NCBI GenBank assembly: GCA_016711105.1
Contig: JADJTO010000008.1
Location: forward strand, 1-52,204
Reading direction: 5' to 3'
Origin: Micropruina sp.
GTDB taxonomy: Bacteria; Actinomycetota; Actinomycetes; Propionibacteriales; Propionibacteriaceae
DNA: 52,204 nucleotides
Position numbers and translations under genes: made by a program
The notes under the pieces: model-generated
The model's input: the letters and a program-made list of their open reading frames with translations, nothing else
Databases searched by the model: none
What the model was told of the DNA's origin: nothing
Shown here: one piece after another, positions 34,111 to 42,657 of the stretch
How positions within the stretch are numbered: position 1 is the stretch's first letter
How the letters are laid out: each line of letters begins with the position of its first letter

Positions 34111-35645
34111 TGAAAGCCGATGAAGCTCAGGTGCGTGCCGTGGTCAACCGACTCCGGCGAGCCCAAGGTCAGTTGGGGGCCGTGATCGCGATGGTCGAGG
34201 ACGGCCGCAACTGCGAGGACGTGGTCACTCAGTTGGCCGCGGTCTCGAAAGCGATCGACCGGGCGGGGTTCAAGATCTTGGCCTCCGGGCTGAGGGAATG
34301 CCTGGCCGGGCATGAGGGAGCAGCCAGCGAGGAAAAGCTGGAAAAGCTGTTCATGAGCCTGGCCTGACGCTGCCCGCCGCGGTGTGGTGGGCGGGGCCGT
34401 CCGCCACAGCCTCGGGCCGGTGATCACGGCGTAGGAGACGAGCCCGACGATCGCGACGGTCAGCCCGATGGCGACCATGATGGCCGTGTCGTAGCTGCCG
34501 GTGGCGTCCTTCGGCACGCCCCACAGGGGTGAGCCCAGAGCGACCCCCGCGGGCATCGTGGCCATCGCCACCCCGAGCAGGGAGGCGAAGGCCCGTCCGC
34601 CGAAGACGTGCCGGAGCACGATCGGCGTGATGATCGGCGGGGTCACGGCCGGGATCGAGAAGAGCAGGATCGCTGCCGCCTGCGGCCAATAGCCGGCGGT
34701 CAGCAGCATGGTGGCGAGCGCGACCACCAGCAGGAGGCCGGAGAGGATGATCGCCACCAGCGGGCCGGCGCGGTCACTGATGCCTCCGAACAGCAGCGTC
34801 GAGCCGATCGCCAGAATCGAGAGCAGCGAGATCAGCGAGCCGGTCGCCACCAGATCGAGACCGCGTTCGGCCATCAGCGGAGCGAAGTGCTGCTGCACCG
34901 CCATCAGCGCATTCCACAGGGTCAGCCCCAGGACGAGCGCCGCGAACTGGGGAGTCTTCAGTGCCGTCGCGGCCGGGAGCCCGGCGACTGAGGCCGTGTG
35001 CAGCTCGTGGTCCTCGGCGTGCGCCCCATAGGCGGTCAGACCGACGTCGCTGGGGCGGGAACGGATCAGGAACACGCCGCAGAGCAGGGCGACCGCGACC
35101 GTCAGTCCACCGAGGACCTGGAAGCCGAGCTGCCAGCCACCGCTGAGTACCACTTGCGGCAGCACGGCGCCCGCGAACAGGCCACCGATACCGCCGATCG
35201 ACATCACCAAGCCCAGCATGAGGCCTCGGCTGCGGGCGAACCACTCATTGATCAGGGCGGTACCCGACATTTGCAGCGATGCCGTCCCGAGCAGCCCGGC
35301 CGCGAACGCCGCCAGATACAACTGGGTCAGATCGCCCACCAACGAGACCGCGAACAGGCAGGCGCCGGTGAAGGCGCCACCGGCGATGACGAGCGGGCGC
35401 AAACCGACTCGCTGGGTCAGGAACGGGCCTGCGGCGGTCATCACCACCGCACCGGTGATGAAGTTGATCGAGACGAACACCATCACCTGGCTCAGCCCGG
35501 CGCCGATCGATTCGGCCAGCGGTGGCAGCATCAACCCGGACGCCAAGAACAGCATCACGGCCATCGCCATCAGCAGGCCTGAGCCCACGACGATCATCCA
35601 ATGCCGGGCGGTGATCCCCGCGGGCCGGCCGGTCGTGCCGTTCAT
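34023..35645 (-). CDS. MFS transporter with abnormal antisense-overlapping C-terminus
   Basis: A twelve-helix major facilitator protein whose natural body ends near residue 420 (VITGPRLWRTAPP). RSRGLMLGLVMSIGGIGG and GGISDRAGPLVAIILSGLL are typical loops. The substrate is unknown; it resembles oxalate/formate or monocarboxylate-type MFS members. ATG 35645 shares its A with the stop of the preceding oxidoreductase gene. The frame runs about 115 residues past the last helix, antisense through all of cstR and into the rhodanese gene. In another frame a stop lies at the end of cstR, so a one-base indel after the last helix is a likely explanation. Confidence 0.75.
   Translation of the reverse strand: MNGTTGRPAGITARHWMIVVGSGLLMAMAVMLFLASGLMLPPLAESIGAGLSQVMVFVSINFITGAVVMTAAGPFLTQRVGLRPLVIAGGAFTGACLFAVSLVGDLTQLYLAAFAAGLLGTASLQMSGTALINEWFARSRGLMLGLVMSIGGIGGLFAGAVLPQVVLSGGWQLGFQVLGGLTVAVALLCGVFLIRSRPSDVGLTAYGAHAEDHELHTASVAGLPAATALKTPQFAALVLGLTLWNALMAVQQHFAPLMAERGLDLVATGSLISLLSILAIGSTLLFGGISDRAGPLVAIILSGLLLVVALATMLLTAGYWPQAAAILLFSIPAVTPPIITPIVLRHVFGGRAFASLLGVAMATMPAGVALGSPLWGVPKDATGSYDTAIMVAIGLTVAIVGLVSYAVITGPRLWRTAPPTTPRRAASGQAHEQLFQLFLAGCSLMPGQAFPQPGGQDLEPRPVDRFRDRGQLSDHVLAVAAVLDHRDHGPQLTLGSPESVDHGTHLSFIGFHQMISPLRPRASTSGWPARCQACSPPERE
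34110..34367 (+). CDS. cstR: CstR-like persulfide-sensing repressor (CsoR family)
   Basis: An 85-residue all-helical CsoR/DUF156 protein with RLRRAQGQLGAVIAMVEDGR and Cys35 and Cys64. The 29-residue Cys spacing matches CstR. The copper-ligand His of CsoR (four residues before the second Cys) is Gly60, which argues against copper and for persulfide sensing through a Cys-Sn-Cys bridge. The ATG overlaps the rhodanese stop. The operator at 32081-32096 upstream of the operon is the expected target. Confidence 0.88.
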   Translation: MKADEAQVRAVVNRLRRAQGQLGAVIAMVEDGRNCEDVVTQLAAVSKAIDRAGFKILASGLRECLAGHEGAASEEKLEKLFMSLA

Positions 35646-36634
35646 CAATTGCCTTCCAGGACGACAACCCCCTTGCCGCCCACGGTGTTGTTTTCCAGGT
35701 CGTGGTGAGCCTGGATGATCTGGTCTAGCCGGTAAGTGCGCCCCACCGGGACGACGGCCTCACCGTTCGCAACGGCGTCCAGAAAGCCCTGGAGGGTTTC
35801 GGGGGCCAAATCTGCCGCCTCTCCAGAGTAAGCCGTGAGGCGGACTCCGTTCGGCAGCCAGTCCATCGGGTAGAACTCCTGGATCGTCCACTGGTCGGAG
35901 AGCATGCCGGTGAAGCACACCGTGCCGCCGGTGCGGGTTGCCCACAGGGTGTCGCGCAGGACGTTCACCCCGACCAGTTCGACGGCACCGTCCACCCCGT
36001 CCGGGACGAGTTCGCGGACGAGGGGCGCGATGGCGCCGTTGTCGATGAGGACGTGGTCGACCCCCAGCCGGAGCAGGGAGTCGGCCTTCTGCGGGTTGCG
36101 GGTGGTGGAGAGCACGGTCAGGCCACGCAGTTTGGCGAGCACGGCCAGCGCCATGCCGACCGAGGAGGTGCCCCCACGAATCAGGACGGTCTGCCCGGCG
36201 ATTGCGCCCAGCCCCACGTCGAGCGAGCCGGCAGCGGTTTGCAACATCTCCGGCACGGCGCCGAGCGTCGCCCACGGGAGTGCACTCGTGAACGGGATGA
36301 CTCGGGCGAGGGGCACTTTCACGTACTCGGCGTAGCCACCGTCGGTGAGGCGGCCCGTCCCGCCCATCATCGTCGCCACCTGAGTGCCTGGGGTGAACTC
36401 GCCTCCCGGTGCGTCGGCTACGACGCCGACGGCCTCGATGCCCGGGATTCTGGGAAAGCTCCCTGAGTACGCCACTCCTTGGCGGAAGTGCAGTTCTGAG
36501 CGGTTCAGTCCGAAGGCTTTCACCTTGATCAGGACTTCCCCGGTGGTCGGCGTCGGAATCGGGACGTCACGTTGTTGGAGTACTTCGGGGGGCCCCGGCG
36601 CGTCGACGACGATCGCTCGCATCAGGGTGCTCAT
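35645..36634 (-). CDS. Zinc-independent quinone oxidoreductase (MDR superfamily)
   Basis: A 329-residue NADPH-dependent medium-chain dehydrogenase/reductase. It has the GroES-like N-domain (VKAFGLNRSELHFRQG, IPGIEAVGVV) and the nucleotide loop TVLIRGGTSSVGMALAVLAK. The zinc-binding cysteines of alcohol dehydrogenases are absent, as in QOR/zeta-crystallin proteins that reduce quinones or enals. Its start overlaps the MarR stop (ATGA) and its stop overlaps the MFS start, giving a tight three-gene operon likely answering electrophile stress. Confidence 0.9.
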   Translation of the reverse strand: MSTLMRAIVVDAPGPPEVLQQRDVPIPTPTTGEVLIKVKAFGLNRSELHFRQGVAYSGSFPRIPGIEAVGVVADAPGGEFTPGTQVATMMGGTGRLTDGGYAEYVKVPLARVIPFTSALPWATLGAVPEMLQTAAGSLDVGLGAIAGQTVLIRGGTSSVGMALAVLAKLRGLTVLSTTRNPQKADSLLRLGVDHVLIDNGAIAPLVRELVPDGVDGAVELVGVNVLRDTLWATRTGGTVCFTGMLSDQWTIQEFYPMDWLPNGVRLTAYSGEAADLAPETLQGFLDAVANGEAVVPVGRTYRLDQIIQAHHDLENNTVGGKGVVVLEGN

Positions 36635-37107
36635 GACGCGACACCCGCCCTGGTGCGGGACTCCAGGTGGTCGAGCAGTCGCTGCAGCCTGGCCGTGATC
36701 GGGGCCAGGTCGCCCTCAGCCGCACCCTCCACCGCGAGGCAGTCAGCAAGAGTCGCTTCGAATGTCGCCAGCCCCGCGTCCAACACGCTGGTGCCGGACG
36801 GAGTGAGCGCGATCAACGAGGATCGGCGGTCGTCCGGATTCGGCTCCCGGTGGGCTGTGCCGTCACGCTCCAGCCGATCCACCAGCTTGCTCGCCGCCCC
36901 GACCGTGATCAGCAGGTCGGCGGCGAGATCCTGGACGCGAGCCCTTCCGCCGCGCTCACGCAGCACGCGTAGGGCGCGGAGCCGACCCAGGGAGAGCCCG
37001 TGCTCCCGCTGGACCGCCCCGTCCAGGGCGTCCCAGAGCTGGATCTCGTATCGAAGAAGGGTGTCGAAGAAGGCCACGTGATCTCTCATGGTCAGGCAAA
37101 CCAGCAT
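36631..37107 (-). CDS. MarR-family regulator
   Basis: A 158-residue winged helix-turn-helix regulator. Key segments are LSLGRLRALRVLRERGG, VQDLAADLLITVGAASKLVDRLE (recognition helix) and the wing with NPDDRRSSLIALTPSG. It starts at 37107 or, with equal merit, ATG 37089 (MRDHVAFF); no clear ribosome site separates them. It heads the operon with the quinone oxidoreductase and MFS genes, and a short palindrome lies 13 bases upstream. I infer an autoregulated efflux/detoxification switch. Confidence 0.88.
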   Translation of the reverse strand: MLVCLTMRDHVAFFDTLLRYEIQLWDALDGAVQREHGLSLGRLRALRVLRERGGRARVQDLAADLLITVGAASKLVDRLERDGTAHREPNPDDRRSSLIALTPSGTSVLDAGLATFEATLADCLAVEGAAEGDLAPITARLQRLLDHLESRTRAGVAS

Positions 37108-37119
37108 ACCGGGAAGTAT

Positions 37120-37131
37120 ATTCCTTGGAAT
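37120..37131. promoter_or_regulatory. Short palindrome, possible MarR operator
   Basis: Perfect dyad ATTCC-TT-GGAAT lies 13 bases upstream of the longer marR start, inside the likely promoter. MarR proteins commonly bind such short AT-flanked palindromes. Only one site was found. Confidence 0.45.
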
Positions 37132-37190
37132 CTAAACGCGATGCCCGCGTGTCATGCTTCTGTCTTGTCACCATCGGGAAGGAGCCACTC

Positions 37191-37619
37191 ATGGCTGAAG
37201 GATCAGGCACTGCAGCAGACCCTTGGTTGCTGACGACCGCACCGGGCTCGTCCGCGTACACGATGTACGCCGATCCGGAGGCCAATCCACCGGCGCTGGT
37301 CTGCCAGGTGGGCTCCACGACGTTGCGCTACCACCTGAGTGCGATCGACGACCTGCACCAGTGGCTCACCGAGCAGGGTGACTGGGTCGACCTCGGAGCT
37401 GCTGATGAGAAGAAGGAGCCCGTCCCGGGAACCGTCGAGGCGTGGGGGCGTTCGGCGGAGAACCCGGTGGGGGGCTGGTACGGCCTGCGTTCTGGCTATC
37501 GGGGTCGCTTCGGGATGTACCTCCCACCGCTGCTCGAAGCACTCGGACGGGCCGAACTCACCACCAACCGAGGAACAACCGGATCCGCGCCATCTGGAGT
37601 GGTTGTCTGGCTAACCTGA
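37191..37619 (+). CDS. Conserved protein of unknown function (DUF6855-like)
   Basis: A 142-residue soluble protein with strongly conserved-looking motifs: ADPWLLTTAPGSSAYTMY, PALVCQVGSTTLRY, AIDDLHQWLTEQGDWVDLG, GTVEAWGRS and GGWYGLRSGYRGRFGMYLPP. These fit a small actinobacterial family I recall as DUF6855. No catalytic motif is evident. ATG 37191 has GGGAAGGAG just upstream. It stands between a divergent MarR operon and an ABC transporter operon, and its role is unknown. Confidence 0.7.
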   Translation: MAEGSGTAADPWLLTTAPGSSAYTMYADPEANPPALVCQVGSTTLRYHLSAIDDLHQWLTEQGDWVDLGAADEKKEPVPGTVEAWGRSAENPVGGWYGLRSGYRGRFGMYLPPLLEALGRAELTTNRGTTGSAPSGVVVWLT

Positions 37620-37657
37620 GTCAAGCTCACCCCGGAGCATGACAAGGGAGACACCCG

Positions 37658-38350
37658 ATGCCGAGTGCGATCACGTTTGAGCGGGTCACGAAGAAGTTCC
37701 ACCTGGGCGACGGCTCGTGGCTCAAGGCGGCCGACAACGTCAGCCTTGAACTGGGCGCCGGCCGACGGACCGCGCTCGTCGGGCCGTCCGGATCAGGAAA
37801 GTCGACCTTGCTCCACCTGCTGGGCGCGATCGACACCCCCGATGAAGGCGTGATCACCGTTGACGGCGTGGCGGTCACAGGGCTCTCGCGGCGAGCGGCC
37901 GCGGACTATCGGTCTCGCGTCGGGTTCATCTTTCAACAGTTCCATCTGGTACCTGCGCTCACGCTGATCGACAACGTGACCGCCCCGCTGATGGGGCGTC
38001 GGTTCGCCGGCGATCGCCGAGCGCACGCGCGCGGTTTATTGGAGGCGGTCGGGCTCGGCGAGCGGGCCAACGCTCGGCCAGGCGAGCTGTCCGGCGGGCA
38101 GCAGCAGCGGGTGGCCATCGCCAGAGCGTTGGTGGCCTCGCCCACGTTGATCCTCGCCGACGAGCCCACTGGCAACCTCGACTCGGTCACGGCGGCCGAG
38201 GTGATCGACCTGCTCACCAGCCTTCAAACCGAGTACGGCGCAACCCTGGTGATCGCCACCCATGACTCCGGGATCGCCGAATCGTGTGATGACGTCGTGC
38301 AGGTTCGTGACGGCCGGGTCTCCTCACCCGGTCGCGAGTACGTCCACTGA
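37658..38350 (+). CDS. ABC transporter ATP-binding protein (LolD/MacB type)
   Basis: A 230-residue ATPase with Walker A GPSGSGKST near residue 42, a Q-loop in FIFQQFHLVPALTLIDNV, signature LSGGQQQRVAIARAL, and Walker B LILADEPTGNLDS followed by the switch His (VIATHDSG). It resembles the LolD/MacB/FtsE group that works with FtsX-type permeases. The stop shares its A with the ATG of the permease gene (TGATG), so they form one transporter. Confidence 0.95.
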   Translation: MPSAITFERVTKKFHLGDGSWLKAADNVSLELGAGRRTALVGPSGSGKSTLLHLLGAIDTPDEGVITVDGVAVTGLSRRAAADYRSRVGFIFQQFHLVPALTLIDNVTAPLMGRRFAGDRRAHARGLLEAVGLGERANARPGELSGGQQQRVAIARALVASPTLILADEPTGNLDSVTAAEVIDLLTSLQTEYGATLVIATHDSGIAESCDDVVQVRDGRVSSPGREYVH

Positions 38351-41082
38351 TGGGGGAGATCCTGCGGTTCGCAGTGGCCCATCTGCTGGGTGACCGGCGT
38401 CGCACCGTGGCGGCGCTGGTAGCCGTCCTGATTGCAGTGACCAGCTTCGCGGTGCTCACAGGGACGGTCGAGACCCAGCGCCTACAGGTCATGAGCACGG
38501 TGGAAAGCAACTACCGCTCCACCTACGACATTCTGGTTCGCCCGGTCGGGGCCGCCACTGCGCTCGAACGGGCCGAGGGTGCGGTCCGGCCCAACTTCCT
38601 CGCCGAGACGTACGGCGGCGTCACCCTGGAGCAGGTTCGCCAGATCGCAGGCCTTCCGAACGTGGAGATTGCCGCCCCGGTGGCCCTGTTGGGAATGACC
38701 ACACGCAACGTCCGCCTCACTGTGGACGTGGCTGAGGTGCTCGGGGAGCGCGACCGTGCCCTGGTGAGATTCGTGCTGCACGGGGCCGTCCGTAACGCCT
38801 CCGGCACCTCGGAGTCCCAATCGGGCTTCCTCTACCTGACCCGCAGCCCGCTCGAGGCGCTAGAGGGAGCCCGCGGGGAGGTGCCTTCGCGTCCGGCCTT
38901 GGTGGAACGCACGCCCACCGGCCGGGTCACCGTTTGCCTGGCCTCGAACGCCGCTGGCCGGGCGGAGACCCCCAACGACGCCTTCAATGAGATGTGTTGG
39001 AGTGCGCTCGCCTCCGAGACCGGACAGAACCCGAGAGTGGAGGCACTGCTCAGCATTCCGCTGGCCGTGGCCGCGATCGACCCCGAGGCCGAGCGGCGAC
39101 TCACTGGTCTCGATCAGGCGATTGTCGATGGACGCCCCCTGAAAGCCGGGGACGGAAGTGGCCGCACCCCGGACACCGGCGGATTGCCCCCGCTCGACGT
39201 AGCCACCGCGATCATGGCCTCGAGCCAGCCGCTGGACTTCCAGGCGCGACTCACCGTCGAGGAACTCCCCGAGGCCACCATCACCAAACTGATGGGCACC
39301 ACCGACCCGCAGCGCCGTCGGGAGGTGGTTCAGATTGCAACCCTGGTGCGGCGCTTGCCTGACCTGCGACGCGAAGCGGCGGACGCCTACGCCGAGGACA
39401 TTGTCGCCAACACGTCCTCGACCGCCAACGCCGATGAGAGCCTGATCGCCTTGGCGCTGATCCAACCCGGTCAGGTCGGCTACCAAGGCGGTGCGACGCT
39501 GGTTCCGCAGCACGTTCCCCTCGACCCCAGGGTCTGGTTGAGCGAACCACCGGACGGCACCGAGTACGGCGCTGGGCCGCCCAGTGTGAGCGACACCAGC
39601 TACCGACAGGTGCGCGTGCTGCGTGACAAGGGGGTTGGGCCACTGCTCGCCTTCGATGTCGTCGGCACCTACGACCCCGACCTGCTCCCCCGAACGTCTG
39701 CGCTGAATGAGGTTCCGCTGGAGACCTACCGGACCTCCGTGCTGACCGGCGCCGACGAAGCCTCCCGCGAGGTGCTGGGCGACCGGCCGATGTCATCGGA
39801 TCTCAACCCGGGCGGCTACGTGCAATCACCGCCCGCGCTGTTGGTCTCCCTGGCTGCGCTGCCCGTCTTCTGGGACCACTTCGACGGCCTGAACCGGGAG
39901 GCGCCGGTAAGCAGCGTCCGGGTCCGGGTGTCGGGGGTGACCGGCATGGGCGCTGCAGACCGCGAGCGGATAAGGCTGGTCGCCGAAGGGATTCAGGCCC
40001 GCACCGGTCTGGAGGTGGACATCACCATCGGCGCATCCCTGAGCAACCGCCAGGTCGCGCTGCCGGCCAGCACCTCCGGCACGCCCGCCCTGCTGCTCAA
40101 TGAGCAGTGGACGAAGAAGGGTGTGGCCGTCCAGATCGCCCAGGCCCTGGACGTCAAGAGCTTGTTCCTGCTCGGGTTGGTGTTGGGGTCGTCGGCGCTC
40201 ACCGTGTGGCTCACCGCGATGGCGTCGGTCCAAACCCGTCGGCGGGAGATCGCCACCCTGGCCTGCCTTGGCTGGCGTCCGGGACTGCGGCGGCTCGACG
40301 TGGTCCTTGAACGGGGTGGGTGGGGGCCCCGCGTGGGGGCTGGGGGGGGGGCCGCGGGGCGGGGGCGTTTAACTTCAACCGGGCCGGGGGGAATTTTTTT
40401 TGGGGGGTCCGCTGGGGGTGCTGATCGCTGTGCTGCCCGGGTTGGCCGCCACGGCTGTTGCCGGATCGGTGGCCCCGGCCGAGGCGTTCCGTCCGCGAGC
40501 TCTGGGTCGTGGGTCGATGGGGAGCCGCGGCGTCGGGGGACCGATCGGCGTGGGGCTGGCCATGATCGGACAACGCCCCGGACGGGTGATCGTCGGTGCC
40601 CTGGGGGTGGCGCTGGCGGTGGCCTCGATCACGCTGCTGGCCGATGTTGTCGGCAACTTTCAGGGCGCGGTCGTTGGCTCCTTTCTGGGCGACGCCGTCT
40701 CCTTCAGGTGCGCACGCCCGACATCGCCGCCGCCGTGCTCCTCGCAGTGCTCGGCATCACCGCGCTGGGCACCCTGCTGTTCCTGGGCTTGGCCGAGGAC
40801 GCGCAGGCGTTGGCCGCTCTCCGCGCTGTGGGCTGGACGGACGGCATGCTGGCCCGGGTGATCGTGACCCAAGCCTTGCTGGTAGGCCTGATCGGCGCCG
40901 TGGTGGGTGCGGCCTGCGCCGCCGGACTTCGGGTTGGTTTGGTCGGCCCGCTCGCTGCCACCTGGTTCAACACCGGAGGCCTGGTCGTCCTGGGTGCCCT
41001 CGGAGCCTGCTTGATCACCGGACTGGTGCCCGCCGCCTGGATGGCGCGGTCGGTGACCGCTCGGGTGCTCAGCTCACCATGA
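38350..41082 (+). CDS. FtsX-type ABC permease, with garbled stretch and frame slips
   Basis: A large permease of about 900 residues (MacB/LolC-like mechanotransmission fold): one N-terminal helix, a long extracytoplasmic domain, helices near residue 610 (LFLLGLVLGSSALTVWLTAM), two middle helices and four C-terminal helices. From about 40310 the sequence is anomalous: at 40316-40420 there are dense G and T runs, including a G10 and a T8. The middle helices (GVLIAVLPGLAATAV, VALAVASITLLADVV) are then in the +1 frame. The original frame returns at about 40708, where adding one C gives DAVSFQVRTPDIAAAVLL. Both ends are intact, so I treat it as one gene with bad sequence. The exported substrate is unknown. 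Confidence 0.8.
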   Translation: MGEILRFAVAHLLGDRRRTVAALVAVLIAVTSFAVLTGTVETQRLQVMSTVESNYRSTYDILVRPVGAATALERAEGAVRPNFLAETYGGVTLEQVRQIAGLPNVEIAAPVALLGMTTRNVRLTVDVAEVLGERDRALVRFVLHGAVRNASGTSESQSGFLYLTRSPLEALEGARGEVPSRPALVERTPTGRVTVCLASNAAGRAETPNDAFNEMCWSALASETGQNPRVEALLSIPLAVAAIDPEAERRLTGLDQAIVDGRPLKAGDGSGRTPDTGGLPPLDVATAIMASSQPLDFQARLTVEELPEATITKLMGTTDPQRRREVVQIATLVRRLPDLRREAADAYAEDIVANTSSTANADESLIALALIQPGQVGYQGGATLVPQHVPLDPRVWLSEPPDGTEYGAGPPSVSDTSYRQVRVLRDKGVGPLLAFDVVGTYDPDLLPRTSALNEVPLETYRTSVLTGADEASREVLGDRPMSSDLNPGGYVQSPPALLVSLAALPVFWDHFDGLNREAPVSSVRVRVSGVTGMGAADRERIRLVAEGIQARTGLEVDITIGASLSNRQVALPASTSGTPALLLNEQWTKKGVAVQIAQALDVKSLFLLGLVLGSSALTVWLTAMASVQTRRREIATLACLGWRPGLRRLDVVLERGGWGPRVGAGGGAAGRGRLTSTGPGGIFFGGSAGGADRCAARVGRHGCCRIGGPGRGVPSASSGSWVDGEPRRRGTDRRGAGHDRTTPRTGDRRCPGGGAGGGLDHAAGRCCRQLSGRGRWLLSGRRRLLQVRTPDIAAAVLLAVLGITALGTLLFLGLAEDAQALAALRAVGWTDGMLARVIVTQALLVGLIGAVVGAACAAGLRVGLVGPLAATWFNTGGLVVLGALGACLITGLVPAAWMARSVTARVLSSP

Positions 41083-42460
41083 CGCCGGCGGACGTCCGGG
41101 CCATCAGGACGGCTCGTCCGAGCAGGAGCAGGGTGAGCAGGACGCCGAGACCCTGCCACCAGATGCTCTCGGTCAGGAACACCAACACCATGGCGGCCAG
41201 GACGGGCACCAGGTAGCGGAACGTCCAGCCGACGTAGCCACCGAAGGACGGCATCGCGACGCCCATGTTCTCGGCGACGGCCTTGACCATGAAGTTGGGG
41301 CCGTTGCCGATGTAGGTGATGGCGCCGCAGAACACCGAGCCGAGGCTGATCGCCACCAGATACAGCTCCGGCACGTCCGCTACCCGTGGATCGCCGGGCA
41401 GCGTTTTGGCCATTTCGAAGAAGGTGGCATAGGTGGGGGCGTTGTCCAGGACGGCGGAGAGGCCGCCGCTGAAGATGAAGAAGGTGACCCGATCCAACGG
41501 CAGCGTGGGGGCGATCTGAGCCAGGAACTTCAGGGCCGGGATCATGGTCAGGAAGATGCCGATGAACAGTGCCGCCACCTCTTGGATCGGCTCCCATTCG
41601 AACCCGTTGAGGCTGAATCTGGCCTCTTCGTCGCCAGTCAGATAGGACGCTGCCGCCGCCCCGAGCATCAGCAACTCGCGGATCGGAATCCAGTTCAGCA
41701 GCGTCGGGTGGCCTTCTTCGATGGCGTGCAGGTCGATCGAGGGGGCGAAGGCGACGGCGGCGATGATGACCGTGAGGTAGAGGAAGTTGAGTCGTCCGCG
41801 CACGTTCAGGGGCGTGATCGCGGAGGCGTCCCAGGCCAGACCGAACTCGGATTCCTTGGCCACTTCACGTCGATCGAGCGCGTAATAAGTAGCCAGGAGC
41901 AGCGCGTTGACGAAGAGCCACTGCGGGAAGAGCGACATCGTCCAGAGGAAGGGGACGCCGCGGAGCAGCCCGAGGAAGAGCGGCGGATCGCCGAGCGGTG
42001 TCAGCAGGCCGCCGCAGTTGGCGACGATCATGATCGCGAAGACCACGGTATGGACGCGCCGTTCGCGCTCCCGGTTGGTGTTCAGCAGCGGACGGATCAG
42101 CAGCATCGCCGCCCCGGTGGTGCCGATGAACGATGCCAGGACGCCGCCGATCGCCAAGAAGATGGTGTTGTTCCGCGGGGTCGCCTGAATGTCGCCGGCC
42201 AGGAAGATGCCGCCGGAAACCACGAACAGGGCAAGCAGCACGGTGATGAACTGCGCGTACTCGACGATCGCGTGCACGACCCAGGCCTCTTCGCCGCCGA
42301 TGATCAGCCAGAGCGCGACCGGGATGCCCAGCAGCAGGGCCAGCCCCAACTGGAACGGCAGGTGGGCCCAGCGCTCACGGGTCGCCGGGATCAACGGGAA
42401 GGTCGCGATCGCCAACAGCAGGGCAGCAAAGGGCAGCATCGCCCACCACTCGATGGTCAT
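41069..42460 (-). CDS. Sodium:proton antiporter / citrate-transporter-like protein (IT superfamily)
   Basis: A 463-residue polytopic protein with about twelve helices, resembling the CitMHS_2/NhaD-like ion transporter group. Characteristic segments are SFIGTTGAAMLLIRPLL, NCGGLLTPLGDPPLFLGLL and SAVLDNAPTYATFF, where paired half-helices hold polar ion-binding residues (GTTGA, TPLGDPP, DNAPT). ATG 42460 is preceded by GAGGAG. Transport specificity cannot be read from the sequence; Na+/H+ exchange is the usual annotation. The 3' end overlaps the FtsX gene by 14 bases. Confidence 0.8.
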   Translation of the reverse strand: MTIEWWAMLPFAALLLAIATFPLIPATRERWAHLPFQLGLALLLGIPVALWLIIGGEEAWVVHAIVEYAQFITVLLALFVVSGGIFLAGDIQATPRNNTIFLAIGGVLASFIGTTGAAMLLIRPLLNTNRERERRVHTVVFAIMIVANCGGLLTPLGDPPLFLGLLRGVPFLWTMSLFPQWLFVNALLLATYYALDRREVAKESEFGLAWDASAITPLNVRGRLNFLYLTVIIAAVAFAPSIDLHAIEEGHPTLLNWIPIRELLMLGAAAASYLTGDEEARFSLNGFEWEPIQEVAALFIGIFLTMIPALKFLAQIAPTLPLDRVTFFIFSGGLSAVLDNAPTYATFFEMAKTLPGDPRVADVPELYLVAISLGSVFCGAITYIGNGPNFMVKAVAENMGVAMPSFGGYVGWTFRYLVPVLAAMVLVFLTESIWWQGLGVLLTLLLLGRAVLMARTSAGVMVS

Positions 42461-42570
42461 GGATGACTCCTCTCGAACTTCGGGGGACGCTTGCAACCCT
42501 AGATGTCGGTCAGGTTTCTGGGCAGGCCCGCGTTCGACGGGTGGGCAGCCAGCCGGTAAGGTTGGCGCTT

Positions 42571-42626
42571 GGCCGTCCACCCGGACGGCCGCATCACGCC
42601 CTCCTGCCATGGGACCCGCCCATGGC
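42571..42626 (+). promoter_or_regulatory. Two-hairpin leader of the rpsF operon
   Basis: Two perfect 8-bp hairpins stand in series: GGCCGTCC-ACCC-GGACGGCC (42571-42590) and GCCATGGG-ACCCG-CCCATGGC (42606-42626), followed by a strong AGGAGGTG ribosome site and ATG 42658. The rpsF mRNA leader of many bacteria binds the S6:S18 complex; this could be the local version, but I cannot match the conserved bulge with certainty. Confidence 0.5.
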
Positions 42627-42657
42627 CGCTCGAGACCAGAGGAGGTGGAGTTCGCGT

